This document shows, piece after piece, positions 33,596 through 43,405 of a DNA stretch of 64,000 nucleotides. A program made the translations under genes and the position numbers. How positions within the stretch are numbered: the stretch's first letter is position 1; the number at the start of each line of letters is the position of its first letter. Location: contig QHYK01000071.1 in the NCBI GenBank assembly GCA_003224085.1, positions 1 through 64,000 on the forward strand, in the 5' to 3' direction. The notes beneath the pieces are model-generated. The model was given only the letters and a program-made list of their open reading frames with translations, did not search any database and was not told where the DNA came from. This stretch comes from Acidobacteriota bacterium. Lineage in GTDB: Bacteria > Acidobacteriota > Terriglobia > Acidiferrales > UBA7541.

Positions 33596-34960
33596 TCACT
33601 TCCTGGGCGCAGATTTCCTGGCGGGCGGACGGGGTACTGGACCGGCGGTTAGGAGCACGGGTTTGCCTCCAATACGAATCGTGCCTCCGGAAAGCTGTGT
33701 GATGTTGCCATCCAGGTCGGTGCAGTGCATAAAATTCGGCGCAGGACTAAACGATATCGTCTCAGGAAGTTTGACCGCGGCGTTCCAAAGGATTTGGCCA
33801 GGTGTTCCTCCGGCGAGTGTCAAATTGCACGTCCAAGTCGACTCTCTGCTCGCGGAGCAAGGCGCGGTCAGGACGGCCCCCACCAGCCAACTCTCCACCT
33901 GAGCATATGCCCTGCCTGCTTTCTCGACCGTCGCCGTGCCGTAGTTGAAAAGCGTGCCGTAGGACTTATCGTTCCAGGCATACCAGTAGAAGCGTTGTAC
34001 GCCTTTCGACCACTGTAGAATATAGTGCCGTGCCACAAAGGCCATCCGCGCATCGTCCCCGGTGAGGTGGTTCGACGGTCCCCAACTTCCCTCCGTATCC
34101 CACAAGGGCTTGCCACGCTGGCCGTGCGCAGCCATGACGCTTTGCACGGCGTCCACGATGCCATTGACGCTTTCAGGGCGCGCGGGAATCGAATTCACGT
34201 AGCCGTGGAAAGCCACGCCGTCCACAAATGAGCCTGCACCTGTGGCAAAGAACTCGTCGAGGAAGGTGGAGATGTTCATGCCGCCACCCACCGCTGAAGG
34301 CGCAAAAATCATGGCGCTTGGGGAAATCGACTTGATGATCTCTGAAGCGTGTTGTGTCATCGTCGCCAGTGCGGGGATGCCCCCACTCCAATATTCATGC
34401 TGGTTCGCTTCATTCCACATCTCCCAGTATTTGATCTTGCCACCAGCGTGAGTGGCAATCGCCAGGACAAAGTTATCCCAATCTTGTATATCTCTCGGTG
34501 GATAACACGCTCCACGATTGTAATCACACTTTGCAGTCGGATGAGAGGACGCCCAAGTCGGCGTAGCGCCAAAAGTGTAAATTACGTCCACATCGTGTTG
34601 TTGGGCAGCGTCGAGCCATCGGTCGAGTGCTGGCCAATTGAAAATCCCTGGAGAGGGATTAAGATCGTTCCAAGTGGTGTAGGTGTCCCACAATCTCATG
34701 CTGCCGAAGGAAATCGTGGGCCAGGGCATCCCGGAGAAAAGCTCCGACTGGACATGCATTGAAAACAGCGTAAGAGGAGTCCCGCCCGTGGAAGGAACTG
34801 CAGCACCGCCCTGGGTGCCCTTGGCGAGTGCGGTGTTCACCGAAAATCCCTGTTTCGGTGCTCGGTTGTTGCCTGTAGACTGCGCCTGAGAGGCAGGCAA
34901 GAAAGCAAAAACTACAAAAGGTAGCAAGATGGATGCCGAGGTTATGACTCGATCAGCCAC
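33596..34960 (-). CDS. Secreted glycoside hydrolase, clan GH-A (GH39-like)
   Basis: About 454 residues from a GTG at 34960, chosen because a signal peptide starts there (DRVITSASILLPFVVFAFLP); an open frame extends to 35197. The TIM-barrel pattern includes SMRLWDTYTTWNDLNPSPG, IYTFGATPTWASS, IKYWEMWNEANQHEYW and PLWDTEGSWG. The acid/base Glu is in WNE (near residue 183) and the nucleophile Glu in DTEG (near 288), as in clan GH-A enzymes such as GH39. The substrate is unknown; beta-xylosides or other plant or microbial glycans are possible. It lies between secreted-protein genes and near the exopolysaccharide locus. Confidence 0.78.
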   Translation of the reverse strand: MADRVITSASILLPFVVFAFLPASQAQSTGNNRAPKQGFSVNTALAKGTQGGAAVPSTGGTPLTLFSMHVQSELFSGMPWPTISFGSMRLWDTYTTWNDLNPSPGIFNWPALDRWLDAAQQHDVDVIYTFGATPTWASSHPTAKCDYNRGACYPPRDIQDWDNFVLAIATHAGGKIKYWEMWNEANQHEYWSGGIPALATMTQHASEIIKSISPSAMIFAPSAVGGGMNISTFLDEFFATGAGSFVDGVAFHGYVNSIPARPESVNGIVDAVQSVMAAHGQRGKPLWDTEGSWGPSNHLTGDDARMAFVARHYILQWSKGVQRFYWYAWNDKSYGTLFNYGTATVEKAGRAYAQVESWLVGAVLTAPCSASRESTWTCNLTLAGGTPGQILWNAAVKLPETISFSPAPNFMHCTDLDGNITQLSGGTIRIGGKPVLLTAGPVPRPPARKSAPRK

Positions 34961-35368
34961 CCCTGGGGAATCTGCCTGCGAGGACGGTCTTCGAAACAGC
35001 TGGTGCGAGATGCCCCAGGACTGTAGGGCCGAAAAGAACACCCGCCAAAATCTCTCCAACGACGCGGGGCTGGCACGTCCTGCCGAAAAGCCAGCCCACC
35101 CAGTGCGCAGTGGCGAGCAACAGGAACAGGTGAAAGGTGAGAGAGCCGAACTCAGCGTTGCCAAAGTTTTTGCTCTGTTTCTCCGTTCAGCCACCAATCA
35201 CGACGCAAGCAGCTTTCTTCGCTTGCGGCGGCAGCGGACGCCGGTGGGCCTTGATGCTTCGGGTGAAATAAGGAAATTTCTTGAAGGAAATTGAAGTAAA
35301 TCAATCGCGTTGCGGGGATGATCCTTGCCTGTTCTTTGATATAGTTCGCTCGACGATATTCGTTGCTA
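34961..35368. other. Intergenic stretch without a clear gene
   Basis: It contains only the uncertain upstream extension of the hydrolase frame and an AT-rich stretch near 35270 to 35370. No known site was found. Confidence 0.4.
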
Positions 35369-38300
35369 TCACTGAATGGTGAAATTGATTCCGGTCACGC
35401 TAGCTCCGTTCACGTTCACTGCCCGGCTGGCCGGACTGAATGTGAAACCTGCCTTGGCCGGTGTGACCGCACGGCTCCCATTCGTCACATTGGTGAAAGT
35501 GTAGGTGCCATCCGGTTGCGCAGTCACCGTCTGGAGAGGGGCTGGGGCAAGGGCGATTAACTGGATGGCCCATTGACCGACCGCTGGCGATGAACTGGCC
35601 GTGGCGTTCCAGGTCCCGGCGCTCGTCGCGCTGCGCGTCTCGGTCAGGTTGGCCCATCCGCTGCCGCCAGAGAGGCTCGGGTTGTCGGCTGCGCTGTCGG
35701 TCGTATAACCTGTCCCGTTCCCGGTCGAGGTGTAGGATTCGTTTGAATCCCAACTCGTGGCCACCAGCGTCGTGTTTGCCACCATAGTAGTCAGGTTCCC
35801 GGTCACCGGGGAGCCGATACTGACCGTGCCCGTTCCGTAGGCAGTCGCATTGACGGGGTGGATAGGGTCGACACCCGAGTACTCAACCGCAGCCAGGTAA
35901 ATGTCGTGCGTCGAACTGCCCGAAAGAGTGACCGTTATAGTCAGTCTGCTCCCGCCGGTGATGTTGCTGGCGACGAAGACCTGCGCCCAGCGGTCGGTCG
36001 CTTCCGGTGCCGCACCCCATTGCGTTGGGCCCAACACAGAGGTGTAGGTGTTGCTCCCGCCCGCTTGGTCGTCAGTGACCCTTGAGATAGTGGCGCCGCC
36101 GAAGCGCACGAAAAGCACGATGGTGTCCTTTGCAGCACTAGCCGCACCGAAGGTGGCTTTCGCGGAGCTATTGCCGGTGAAGTTCGAGCCACGAGCGCTG
36201 CGCACTAGCACGGGGGGGACACCGCTTAGCGTCACTGTCGATCCAGTGCCGCTAGCCGCTGGAGTGATAGTACCGGAGATCGAATAGGTCACTGTAAAGT
36301 TCGTCGCGCTGGTTCCCGCGCCCACCGAGTTCGTCACCGTGACCTTCCCGGTGGTGGCTCCCGTCGGCACCGTGGCACTGATCTGCGTGTCCGAGTTCAC
36401 GGTGAATGTCGTCGCCGCCGTGCCGTTGAAGCTCACCCCCGTGGCCCCCGTAAAGCCTGTGCCTGTCAGCGTCACGCTCGCCCCTGCCGGCCCACTCACT
36501 GGAGTGAACGAGGTGATGCTGGGTACCACCATGACCGTCACCGTGAAGCTTGCCGCGCTCGTCCCTGTCCCTGCTGAGTTGGTCACCGCGATCCTTCCGG
36601 TGGTGGCCCCCGTCGGCACCGTGGCACTGATCTGCGTATCGGAATTCACGGTGAATGTCGTCGCCGCCGTTCCATTGAAGCTCACCCCCGTGGCCCCCGT
36701 AAAGCCTGTGCCTGTCAGCGTCACGCTCGCCCCTACCGGCCCGCTTGTGGGCGCAAACGAGGAGATCAGCGGTGCCGAATTCACCATAAAGCTCGTCGCG
36801 CTCGTCCCTGTCCCGGCCGCGTTCGTCACCGTGATCTTCCCAGTGGTGGCCCCTGTCGGCTCCGTGGCACTGATCTGCGTGTCGGAATTCACCGTGAATG
36901 TCGTTGCCGCCGTGCTGTTGAAGCTCACCCCCGTGGCCCCTGTAAAGCCTGTGCCCGTCAGCGTCACGCTCGTCCCTGTCGGCCCACTCACTGGAGTGAA
37001 CGAGGTGATGCTGGGCACCACCGTCACCGTGAAGCTTGTCGCGCTCGTGCCGGTCCCGGCCGCGTTCGTCACCGTGATCTTCCCGCTCGTGGCCCCCGTC
37101 GGCACCGTGGCACTGATCTGCGTGTCCGAGTTCACGGTGAATGTCGTCGCCGCCGTGCTGTTGAAGCTCACCCCCGTGGTCCCCGTAAAGCCTGTGCCTG
37201 TCAGCGTCACGCTCGTCCCTGTCGGCCCACTCACTGGAGTGAACGAGGTGATGCTGGGCACCACCGTCACCGTGAAGCTTGTCGCGCTCGTCCCTGTCCC
37301 GGCCGCGTTCGTCACCGTAATCTTCCCAGTGGTGGCCCCTGTCGGCACCGTGGCACTGATCTGCGTGTCGGAATTCACGGTGAATGTCGTCGCCGCCGTG
37401 CTGTTGAAGCTCACCCCCGTGGCCCCTGTAAAGCCCGTGCCCGTCAGCGTCGCGCTCGTCCCTGTCGGCCCGCTTGTGGGCGCAAACGAGGAGATCAGCG
37501 GTGCCGAATTCACCAGAAAGCTCGTCGCGCTCGTCCCTGTCCCGGCCGCGTTCGTCACCGTGATCTTCCCAGTGGTGGCCCCTGTCGGCACCGTGGCACT
37601 GATCTGCGTGTCGGAATTCACGGTGAATGTCGTCGCCGCCGTGCTGTTGAAGCTCACCCCCGTGGCCCCTGTAAAGCCTGTGCCCGTCAGCGTCACGCTC
37701 GTCCCTGTCGGCCCACTCACTGGAGTGAACGAGGTGATGCTGGGCACCACCGTCACCGTGAAGTTTGTCGCACTCGTCCCAGTCCCTGCTGAGCTGGTCA
37801 CCGCGATCTTCCCAGTGGTGGCCCCTGTCGGCACCGTGGCACTGATCTGCGTGTCGGAATTCACGGTGAATGTCGTCGCCGCCGTGCTGTTGAAGCTCAC
37901 CCCCGTGGCCCCCGTGAATCCCGTGCCCGTCAGCGTCACGCTCGTCCCTGTCGGCCCACTCACTGGAGTGAACGAGGTGATGCTGGGCACCACCGTCACC
38001 GTGAAGTTTGTCGCGCTCGTCCCGGTCCCTGCTGAGTTGGTCACCGCGATCCTCCCGGTGGTGGCCCCCGTCGGCACCGTGGCACTGATCTGCGTGTCGG
38101 AATTCACGGTCAATGTCGTCGCCGCCGTGCTGTTGAAGCTCACCCCCGTGGCCCCCGTAAAGCCCGTGCCTGTCAGCGTCACGCTCGTCCCTGCCGGCCC
38201 ACTCACTGGAGTGAACGAGGTGATGCTGGGCACCACCGTCACCGTGAAGCTCGTCGCGCTCGTCCCTGTCCCGGCTGAGTTGGTCACCGCGATCCTCCCG

Positions 38301-41300
38301 GTGGTGGCCCCCGTCGGCACCGTGGCACTGATCTGCGTGTCCGAGTTCACCGTGAATGTCGTCGCCGCCGTGCTGTTGAAGCTCACCCCCGTGGCCCCCG
38401 TAAAGCCTGTGCCTGTCAGCGTCACGCTCGCCCCTGCCGGCCCACTCACTGGAGTGAACGAGGTGATGCTGGGCACCACCGTCATCGTGAAGCTCGTCGT
38501 GCTCGTCCCTGTCCCGGCTGAGCTGGTCACCGTGATCTTCCCGCTCGTGGCCCCCGTCGGCACCGTGGCACTGATCTGCGTGTCGGAATTCACGGTGAAT
38601 GTCGTCGCCGCCGTGCCGTTGAAGCTCACCCCCGTGGCCCCCGTAAAGCCCGTGCCTGTCAGGGTCACGCTCGTCCCTGCCGGCCCACTCACTGGAGTGA
38701 ACGAGGTGATGCTGGGCACCACCGTCACCGTGAAGCTTGTCGCGCTCGTCCCGGTCCCGGCCGCGTTCGTCACCGTGATCTTCCCGCTCGTGGCCCCCGT
38801 CGGCACCGTGGCGCTGATCTGCGTGTCCGAGTTCACCGTGAACGTCGTCGCCGCGGTGCCGTTGAAGCTCACCCCCGTGGCCCCCGTGAATCCCGTGCCC
38901 GTCAGCGTCACGCTCGTCGCCACCGGCCCGCTCGCGGGAGTGAACGACGTTATGCTCGGCGGAGTCACGAAATTGATGCCGGTCGCGTTGGCTCCGCTCA
39001 CCGTCACCGTCCGACTCGCCGGACTAAACGTGAAGCTTGTCTTGGTCGGTGTGACCAAATAGCTGCCGTTGGGCAGCCCCGTGAAGGAATAGTTGCCATT
39101 CGCATCCCCCGTCACTGTCTGGGAGGGGACCGGCGCGAGCGCGATCAACTGGATGGCCCAATCGGCGACCGCTGGCAATGAACTGGCCGTGGCGTTCCAG
39201 GTTCCAGCGGTTGTTGCGGTGCGGTCCTCGGTCAGGTTGGCCCATCCTGTGCCCCCGCCGATGCTGGGGGCCCCGGCCGCTGTGTTGGTCGTGTACCCGC
39301 TCCCATTTCCAGTCGAGGTGTAGGACTCGTTCGAGTCCCAACTCGTAGCGACCAGCTTCGTGTTGGTCAGGGTGGTCGTAAGGTTGCCAGTTGTCGGGGC
39401 GCCGTTCACGTTGACCGTTCCGGTTCCAACGGCCGTCGCGCTGACCGGATTGGCAGGGTCCACGCCCGAGTATTCAACCGCGACCATGTAAGTGTTGTGT
39501 GTCGTGCTCCCCGAACCCCCCGAAAAGCTAACCGTTATGGTCAGCGTGCTGCCACCAGTGATGTCCTTTGCGACGAAGACCTGCGCCCACCGGTCGGTCA
39601 CGTTCGGCGCGACACCCCACTGCGTCGGCCCCAGCACCGAGCCATAGCTGTTGCTCCCACTCGGTTGGTTGTCAGTGACGCTAGAGATCGTGGTGCCGCC
39701 GAAACGAACGAAAAGCACGATCGTGTCCCCAGCGGCGCTGGGGGCGCGGAAGGAGACGGTGCCCGAGCTATTGCCGGTGGAGCTCGAGCCATGAGCGCTT
39801 TGCACGAGGACGGGAACGGGAGCAGTGGGGTTCAGCGTTACCATCGCTCCGTTGCCAACCGACGTTGGATTGATCGTACCTGAGATCGAGTAGACCGGAG
39901 CGGCGATACCGGTACCAGTCAAGCTAACCGTCTGCGGACTGCCCGTGGCGTCGTCTGTAATCGTGATCGCTCCGGTCCGTGTCCCCGGCGCTGTGGGCGT
40001 GAACGTCACACTGATTGTGCAGGTGGCTCCGCGCGCCAGCATTGCACCGCACGTCGTCATGTCCGCATAATCCCCGCTTGGCACAATGCTCGTGACGTTT
40101 AGTGTTCCGGTCCCTGAGTTGGTCAGCGTTACGTTTTGGGTTACGCTCGCGGTATTTACCGCCTGATTCCCAAAACCAACACTTGAAGGATTCAAAGCTA
40201 CTGCCGGAGCGGTAACAGTCGCGCCCGAGCCTGTCAGACTGACCGTCTGCGGACTGCCCGAGGCACTGTCCGTAATCGTGATTGCTCCCGTCCTCGTCCC
40301 AGTCGCAGTGGGCGTAAACGTCACGCTGATCGTGCAGTTCGCGCCTGCCCCCACGGAAGTGCCGCAGGTGTTTGTCTGCCCGAAATCGCCGCTCGGCGCG
40401 ATGCTCGTAATGCCCAGTGTCGCATTGCCCGTATTCCTTAGTGTCACGCTCTGCGTTGCGCTGGTCGTGCTGATCTGCTGGTATCCAAACGTCAGACTCG
40501 TGGGCGACAGGCTCACCATAGGTCCCGTGCCTGTGCCCGTCAGGCTAATCGTGTGCGGGCTGCCTGAAGCCGTGTCCGTAATCGTGATTGTCCCCGTGAA
40601 TGTTCCCGCCGCCGCCGGGGTGAACGTCACACTGATCGTGCAGTTCGCTGCCGGCGCCAGGGTCGCTCCGCACGTCGTCGTCTCCGCATAATCTGCACTA
40701 GGAGTAATGCTGTTAATGTTCAGCGTTCCCGTCCCTGTGTTGCTTAGGGTCACGCTTTGCGCTGAGCTCGTCGTGTTGATCGGCTGGCTCGCGAACGTGA
40801 GACTCGTTGGCGAGAGGCTAACGGCCGAGGGCGAGCCCATCGTTGTGAATGACCAGACAGGGCTGGTGGTCTCGCCACCGGGTCCATCGATCGTTGCATA
40901 CCAATCGTAGGAGGTGTCGGCCGAGAGGTTACCCCAAACAACGTTAGCCGTCGCGCCCGAAGGAACTGACACCCTCCCGAGCACGGGGAAACCGTTGCCG
41001 GGACCCTGCATCGGGTAGGTGAAGGTGAAATCACCCGCCGAGGTGTTCTCAAATTGGTTCAGCGTCGGCGAAAACGTCTGTACGTGGACGGAGTTGTTGG
41101 CCGGCGAAAACGTCATAATCCGCAACCAGCCATTTCCGCCATTTGGCAGCTCCTGATAGTCGGAATGTATCGAGACAACGCGGTTGCCGTTGGAGGTGTC
41201 TTGCCTCCAGCCTTCAGGCGGGGTGTAGTGCCCTCCCAGCATCAGGAAAAAATTTGGATTCCCCTTCAGCCCGTTGTAAATGGCCTGCCCCTGTGTACTA

Positions 41301-42289
41301 AAGGCAGCATTGAAACCGTCATCGCATACGTAGTGCGTGACTACGATGGCGCGCCGGTTCGGGAAGGACTGCAGGATGGAGTTGGCCCACGTTATGAATT
41401 CGGGGTGGGCTACGTTTTCGTCCCACTCGAGGTTGACAACCAGAAAATCCATACCGCTTGCGCTGAACAGCTCGTAGTGATTGTTGTTGTCGCTACCGTA
41501 GTACCCGCCATAGTACGACCGCCCACTGAAGCGCGAGATGCCGAAATACTGATTGTAAAAACTAGTGCTGGAGTCCACACCACCGTTACCCGTGGACCCT
41601 TGGTCGTGGTTCCCCACGTCTAAGCCATAGGGAATGCCCTGCGGCAGCCCGGTAGCCACAGGATCTTCCAGCATACTGTAGGAATGGTTGGCGTTCTGCC
41701 ACTCGATAGGATTTCCGTTGTTATCGCCATCCTGCACGATGTCGCCCAGGCCCAACACGAAGGCAATGTTCAGCGGCACGCGATTGTTGACAATCCATTG
41801 CATTTGGGTGTCCAACATGGCTGGGAAGCCACCACGCAAACTGGAGACGTAGTACTGCGTATCCGAAACCGGGATGATGGTGAAGCTCGGCCCAAGGTTG
41901 GGCGAGGCGACATGCTGTCGTCCGTAAAAAGTCACTGTGACATTCCCCCCGTTCGGATCCGTGGCCGTCACGCTCAGCGTGGGCGAGGTCCCAACGTTCG
42001 TTGCTCCGTTCGCGGGGGAGTTCAAGCTGGGCGGAATAAGCGGCGTTGACGACGAAGCCGGTGGCGGGGACGCCGGGCGCGCCGCGGCCAGCGCAACCTT
42101 GCTCGATGCTCCGCGAGAGGCCCGTGCGGCGTATTTCGCCGCGGAAACTTCGCGCCTGTTGGCCGACCGGTTTTTGGCCCACGATGTTCCAAGGCCGAAC
42201 TTCCGACCGGACCCCACCACCGCAGCCACCATCAAGAAACCCGCCAGGAGACGCGCGAGATCCTGCGCCCTCGGTTTCGGAAACTTCAT
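35369..42289 (-). CDS. Giant secreted metallophosphoesterase with Ig-like and IPT/TIG repeats
   Basis: 2306 residues with a hydrophobic export segment (LARLLAGFLMVAAVVG). A calcineurin-like phosphoesterase domain (about 125 to 400) shows SDTQYY, LGLGDIVQDGD, DVGNHDQG, VVTHYV and LGGHYTPPE. Three or four choice-of-anchor-D modules follow (VSLSPTSLTFASQPINTTS). Next is a jelly-roll-like module (DTIVLFVRFGGTTISSVTDN), then eleven IPT/TIG repeats of 81 residues (PSITSFTPVSGPAGTSVTLT), a second jelly-roll-like module, and a regulatory-type end (YTFTNVTNGSRAVTPAK). It is probably a large surface enzyme or adhesin. It precedes the exopolysaccharide genes in coordinate order but is separated from them by 318 bases. 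Confidence 0.85.
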   Translation of the reverse strand: MKFPKPRAQDLARLLAGFLMVAAVVGSGRKFGLGTSWAKNRSANRREVSAAKYAARASRGASSKVALAAARPASPPPASSSTPLIPPSLNSPANGATNVGTSPTLSVTATDPNGGNVTVTFYGRQHVASPNLGPSFTIIPVSDTQYYVSSLRGGFPAMLDTQMQWIVNNRVPLNIAFVLGLGDIVQDGDNNGNPIEWQNANHSYSMLEDPVATGLPQGIPYGLDVGNHDQGSTGNGGVDSSTSFYNQYFGISRFSGRSYYGGYYGSDNNNHYELFSASGMDFLVVNLEWDENVAHPEFITWANSILQSFPNRRAIVVTHYVCDDGFNAAFSTQGQAIYNGLKGNPNFFLMLGGHYTPPEGWRQDTSNGNRVVSIHSDYQELPNGGNGWLRIMTFSPANNSVHVQTFSPTLNQFENTSAGDFTFTYPMQGPGNGFPVLGRVSVPSGATANVVWGNLSADTSYDWYATIDGPGGETTSPVWSFTTMGSPSAVSLSPTSLTFASQPINTTSSAQSVTLSNTGTGTLNINSITPSADYAETTTCGATLAPAANCTISVTFTPAAAGTFTGTITITDTASGSPHTISLTGTGTGPMVSLSPTSLTFGYQQISTTSATQSVTLRNTGNATLGITSIAPSGDFGQTNTCGTSVGAGANCTISVTFTPTATGTRTGAITITDSASGSPQTVSLTGSGATVTAPAVALNPSSVGFGNQAVNTASVTQNVTLTNSGTGTLNVTSIVPSGDYADMTTCGAMLARGATCTISVTFTPTAPGTRTGAITITDDATGSPQTVSLTGTGIAAPVYSISGTINPTSVGNGAMVTLNPTAPVPVLVQSAHGSSSTGNSSGTVSFRAPSAAGDTIVLFVRFGGTTISSVTDNQPSGSNSYGSVLGPTQWGVAPNVTDRWAQVFVAKDITGGSTLTITVSFSGGSGSTTHNTYMVAVEYSGVDPANPVSATAVGTGTVNVNGAPTTGNLTTTLTNTKLVATSWDSNESYTSTGNGSGYTTNTAAGAPSIGGGTGWANLTEDRTATTAGTWNATASSLPAVADWAIQLIALAPVPSQTVTGDANGNYSFTGLPNGSYLVTPTKTSFTFSPASRTVTVSGANATGINFVTPPSITSFTPASGPVATSVTLTGTGFTGATGVSFNGTAATTFTVNSDTQISATVPTGATSGKITVTNAAGTGTSATSFTVTVVPSITSFTPVSGPAGTSVTLTGTGFTGATGVSFNGTAATTFTVNSDTQISATVPTGATSGKITVTSSAGTGTSTTSFTMTVVPSITSFTPVSGPAGASVTLTGTGFTGATGVSFNSTAATTFTVNSDTQISATVPTGATTGRIAVTNSAGTGTSATSFTVTVVPSITSFTPVSGPAGTSVTLTGTGFTGATGVSFNSTAATTLTVNSDTQISATVPTGATTGRIAVTNSAGTGTSATNFTVTVVPSITSFTPVSGPTGTSVTLTGTGFTGATGVSFNSTAATTFTVNSDTQISATVPTGATTGKIAVTSSAGTGTSATNFTVTVVPSITSFTPVSGPTGTSVTLTGTGFTGATGVSFNSTAATTFTVNSDTQISATVPTGATTGKITVTNAAGTGTSATSFLVNSAPLISSFAPTSGPTGTSATLTGTGFTGATGVSFNSTAATTFTVNSDTQISATVPTGATTGKITVTNAAGTGTSATSFTVTVVPSITSFTPVSGPTGTSVTLTGTGFTGTTGVSFNSTAATTFTVNSDTQISATVPTGATSGKITVTNAAGTGTSATSFTVTVVPSITSFTPVSGPTGTSVTLTGTGFTGATGVSFNSTAATTFTVNSDTQISATEPTGATTGKITVTNAAGTGTSATSFMVNSAPLISSFAPTSGPVGASVTLTGTGFTGATGVSFNGTAATTFTVNSDTQISATVPTGATTGRIAVTNSAGTGTSAASFTVTVMVVPSITSFTPVSGPAGASVTLTGTGFTGATGVSFNGTAATTFTVNSDTQISATVPTGATTGKVTVTNSVGAGTSATNFTVTYSISGTITPAASGTGSTVTLSGVPPVLVRSARGSNFTGNSSAKATFGAASAAKDTIVLFVRFGGATISRVTDDQAGGSNTYTSVLGPTQWGAAPEATDRWAQVFVASNITGGSRLTITVTLSGSSTHDIYLAAVEYSGVDPIHPVNATAYGTGTVSIGSPVTGNLTTMVANTTLVATSWDSNESYTSTGNGTGYTTDSAADNPSLSGGSGWANLTETRSATSAGTWNATASSSPAVGQWAIQLIALAPAPLQTVTAQPDGTYTFTNVTNGSRAVTPAKAGFTFSPASRAVNVNGASVTGINFTIQ
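36285..38962. repeat. Eleven 243-bp tandem repeats encoding IPT/TIG domains
   Basis: Eleven units, each 81 codons except one of 83, with near-identical DNA. The period is a multiple of three, which keeps all frames open and produces a 907-codon artefact frame on the opposite strand. Confidence 0.9.
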
Positions 42290-42607
42290 CGGACCTTCTT
42301 ACTTATGAAATCAAGTGTGTTGGAGAGGGTTATGCATGCCATGAAGCTGCCGCTTCCCTGGACTCGGCGAGACCTACCGGATGGAACGCGACCGAACCCT
42401 TCGGTTCAGGAGGGTTAAGAGTTTTGAAACACAGCGCGCAGCCTGTCACTTCTCTCGCTCGATGCATCAAACTCGTGACGGGAGTCCTTGAACGAGCAAA
42501 CCCGGTTCAGGTGAAGGCTGGCGACCTGAAGACCGAACGTTACTCACGTCTTCTCCTAGATTTCCGGGAGCCAATCCCGTTCGCTTGCGATTGCCTCGTA
42601 CAACCGG
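42290..42607. other. Intergenic gap between the exopolysaccharide genes and the giant phosphoesterase
   Basis: 318 bases without a credible gene. It should hold the 3' end signal of the exopolysaccharide operon and the promoter of the giant gene on the minus strand, but no clear hairpin or consensus boxes were found. Confidence 0.4.
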
Positions 42608-43396
42608 TTAAACGGGGGCGTATTTCGATAGGCCTAGGATTTGCGATGTCATCTTGAAAACAAACAAAGGATTGTTATAGAGATACCGCTTCCACAGACG
42701 CCGTGGCTCCTGACCCAGGCGATGAAGCCACTGAAGCCCCGCGTTTTTCATCCAGTCAGGAGCGTCTTGGATGCGGCCCGTGTGCACGTCGAAAGCGGCA
42801 CCAACTCCGACCATCACCCGGGTTTCCAGCAGCGACAGGTACTCGGCCATGAACCGCTCTTGCTTCGGAGTACTAAGACCGACCCAGAAGATATCTGGTT
42901 TCACTGCTGACACTTGTGCGCAGAGGTTCTTTTTCTCGGCTTCATTCAACGGACGAAAGGGTGGGGTGTAGGTACCTACAATCCGCAGCCCCGGGAATTT
43001 GCGCAGAAGGGAAGCCTTTAGCTGTTCGGCCACGCCTCCCGCGCCCCCATAGAGAAAGTGCGTGTAGCCCTTGGCGAGAGACAAGGCGCAGACTTCGAGC
43101 ATCAAGTCGGGACCGAAGACACGCTTCATCTGTGAGTAACCCTGCCACCTGCCCACCCAGACGGTGGGCACGCCATCGGGAGTGGTTAGCAGAGAACGAT
43201 TCAGGATGGTCCGGAACTCGGGATCCTTCTGCGCCTCCATGATGCCGTGCACCCCCGTGACGCAAACATAGCCTTTGCGGCGTTGTTCCACTGTGCGCTG
43301 AAAGACTTCCAGCGCCCGACCCATGTCGATTGCATGTACGCCGACACCCAACACGTTGACGCGTGGGAGTCCTCGAAGACGGGAGTTTTCAGGCAT
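42608..43396 (-). CDS. WecG/TagA/CpsF-family glycosyltransferase
   Basis: 262 residues with the family core: VNVLGVGVHAIDM, YVCVTGVHGIMEAQKDPEFR, LLTTPDGVPTVWVGR, RVFGPDLMLEVC, THFLYGGAGGVAEQL, PDIFWVGLSTPKQERFMAEY and VGVGAAFDVHTGRIQDAPDW. These enzymes (GT26) add N-acetylmannosaminuronic acid or N-acetylmannosamine to lipid-linked sugars. The Asp in TPDG is the likely base. It is the last gene of the exopolysaccharide operon and starts 9 bases after the epimerase stop. Confidence 0.9.
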   Translation of the reverse strand: MPENSRLRGLPRVNVLGVGVHAIDMGRALEVFQRTVEQRRKGYVCVTGVHGIMEAQKDPEFRTILNRSLLTTPDGVPTVWVGRWQGYSQMKRVFGPDLMLEVCALSLAKGYTHFLYGGAGGVAEQLKASLLRKFPGLRIVGTYTPPFRPLNEAEKKNLCAQVSAVKPDIFWVGLSTPKQERFMAEYLSLLETRVMVGVGAAFDVHTGRIQDAPDWMKNAGLQWLHRLGQEPRRLWKRYLYNNPLFVFKMTSQILGLSKYAPV

Positions 43397-43405
43397 CGCT
43401 ATACT

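Noticed and set aside
36339-39062. A 907-codon open frame on the plus strand
   Set aside because: It is antisense to the IPT/TIG repeats. The 243-bp period is a multiple of three, so one open unit keeps the whole array open. The protein is a Val/Pro repeat with no domain.
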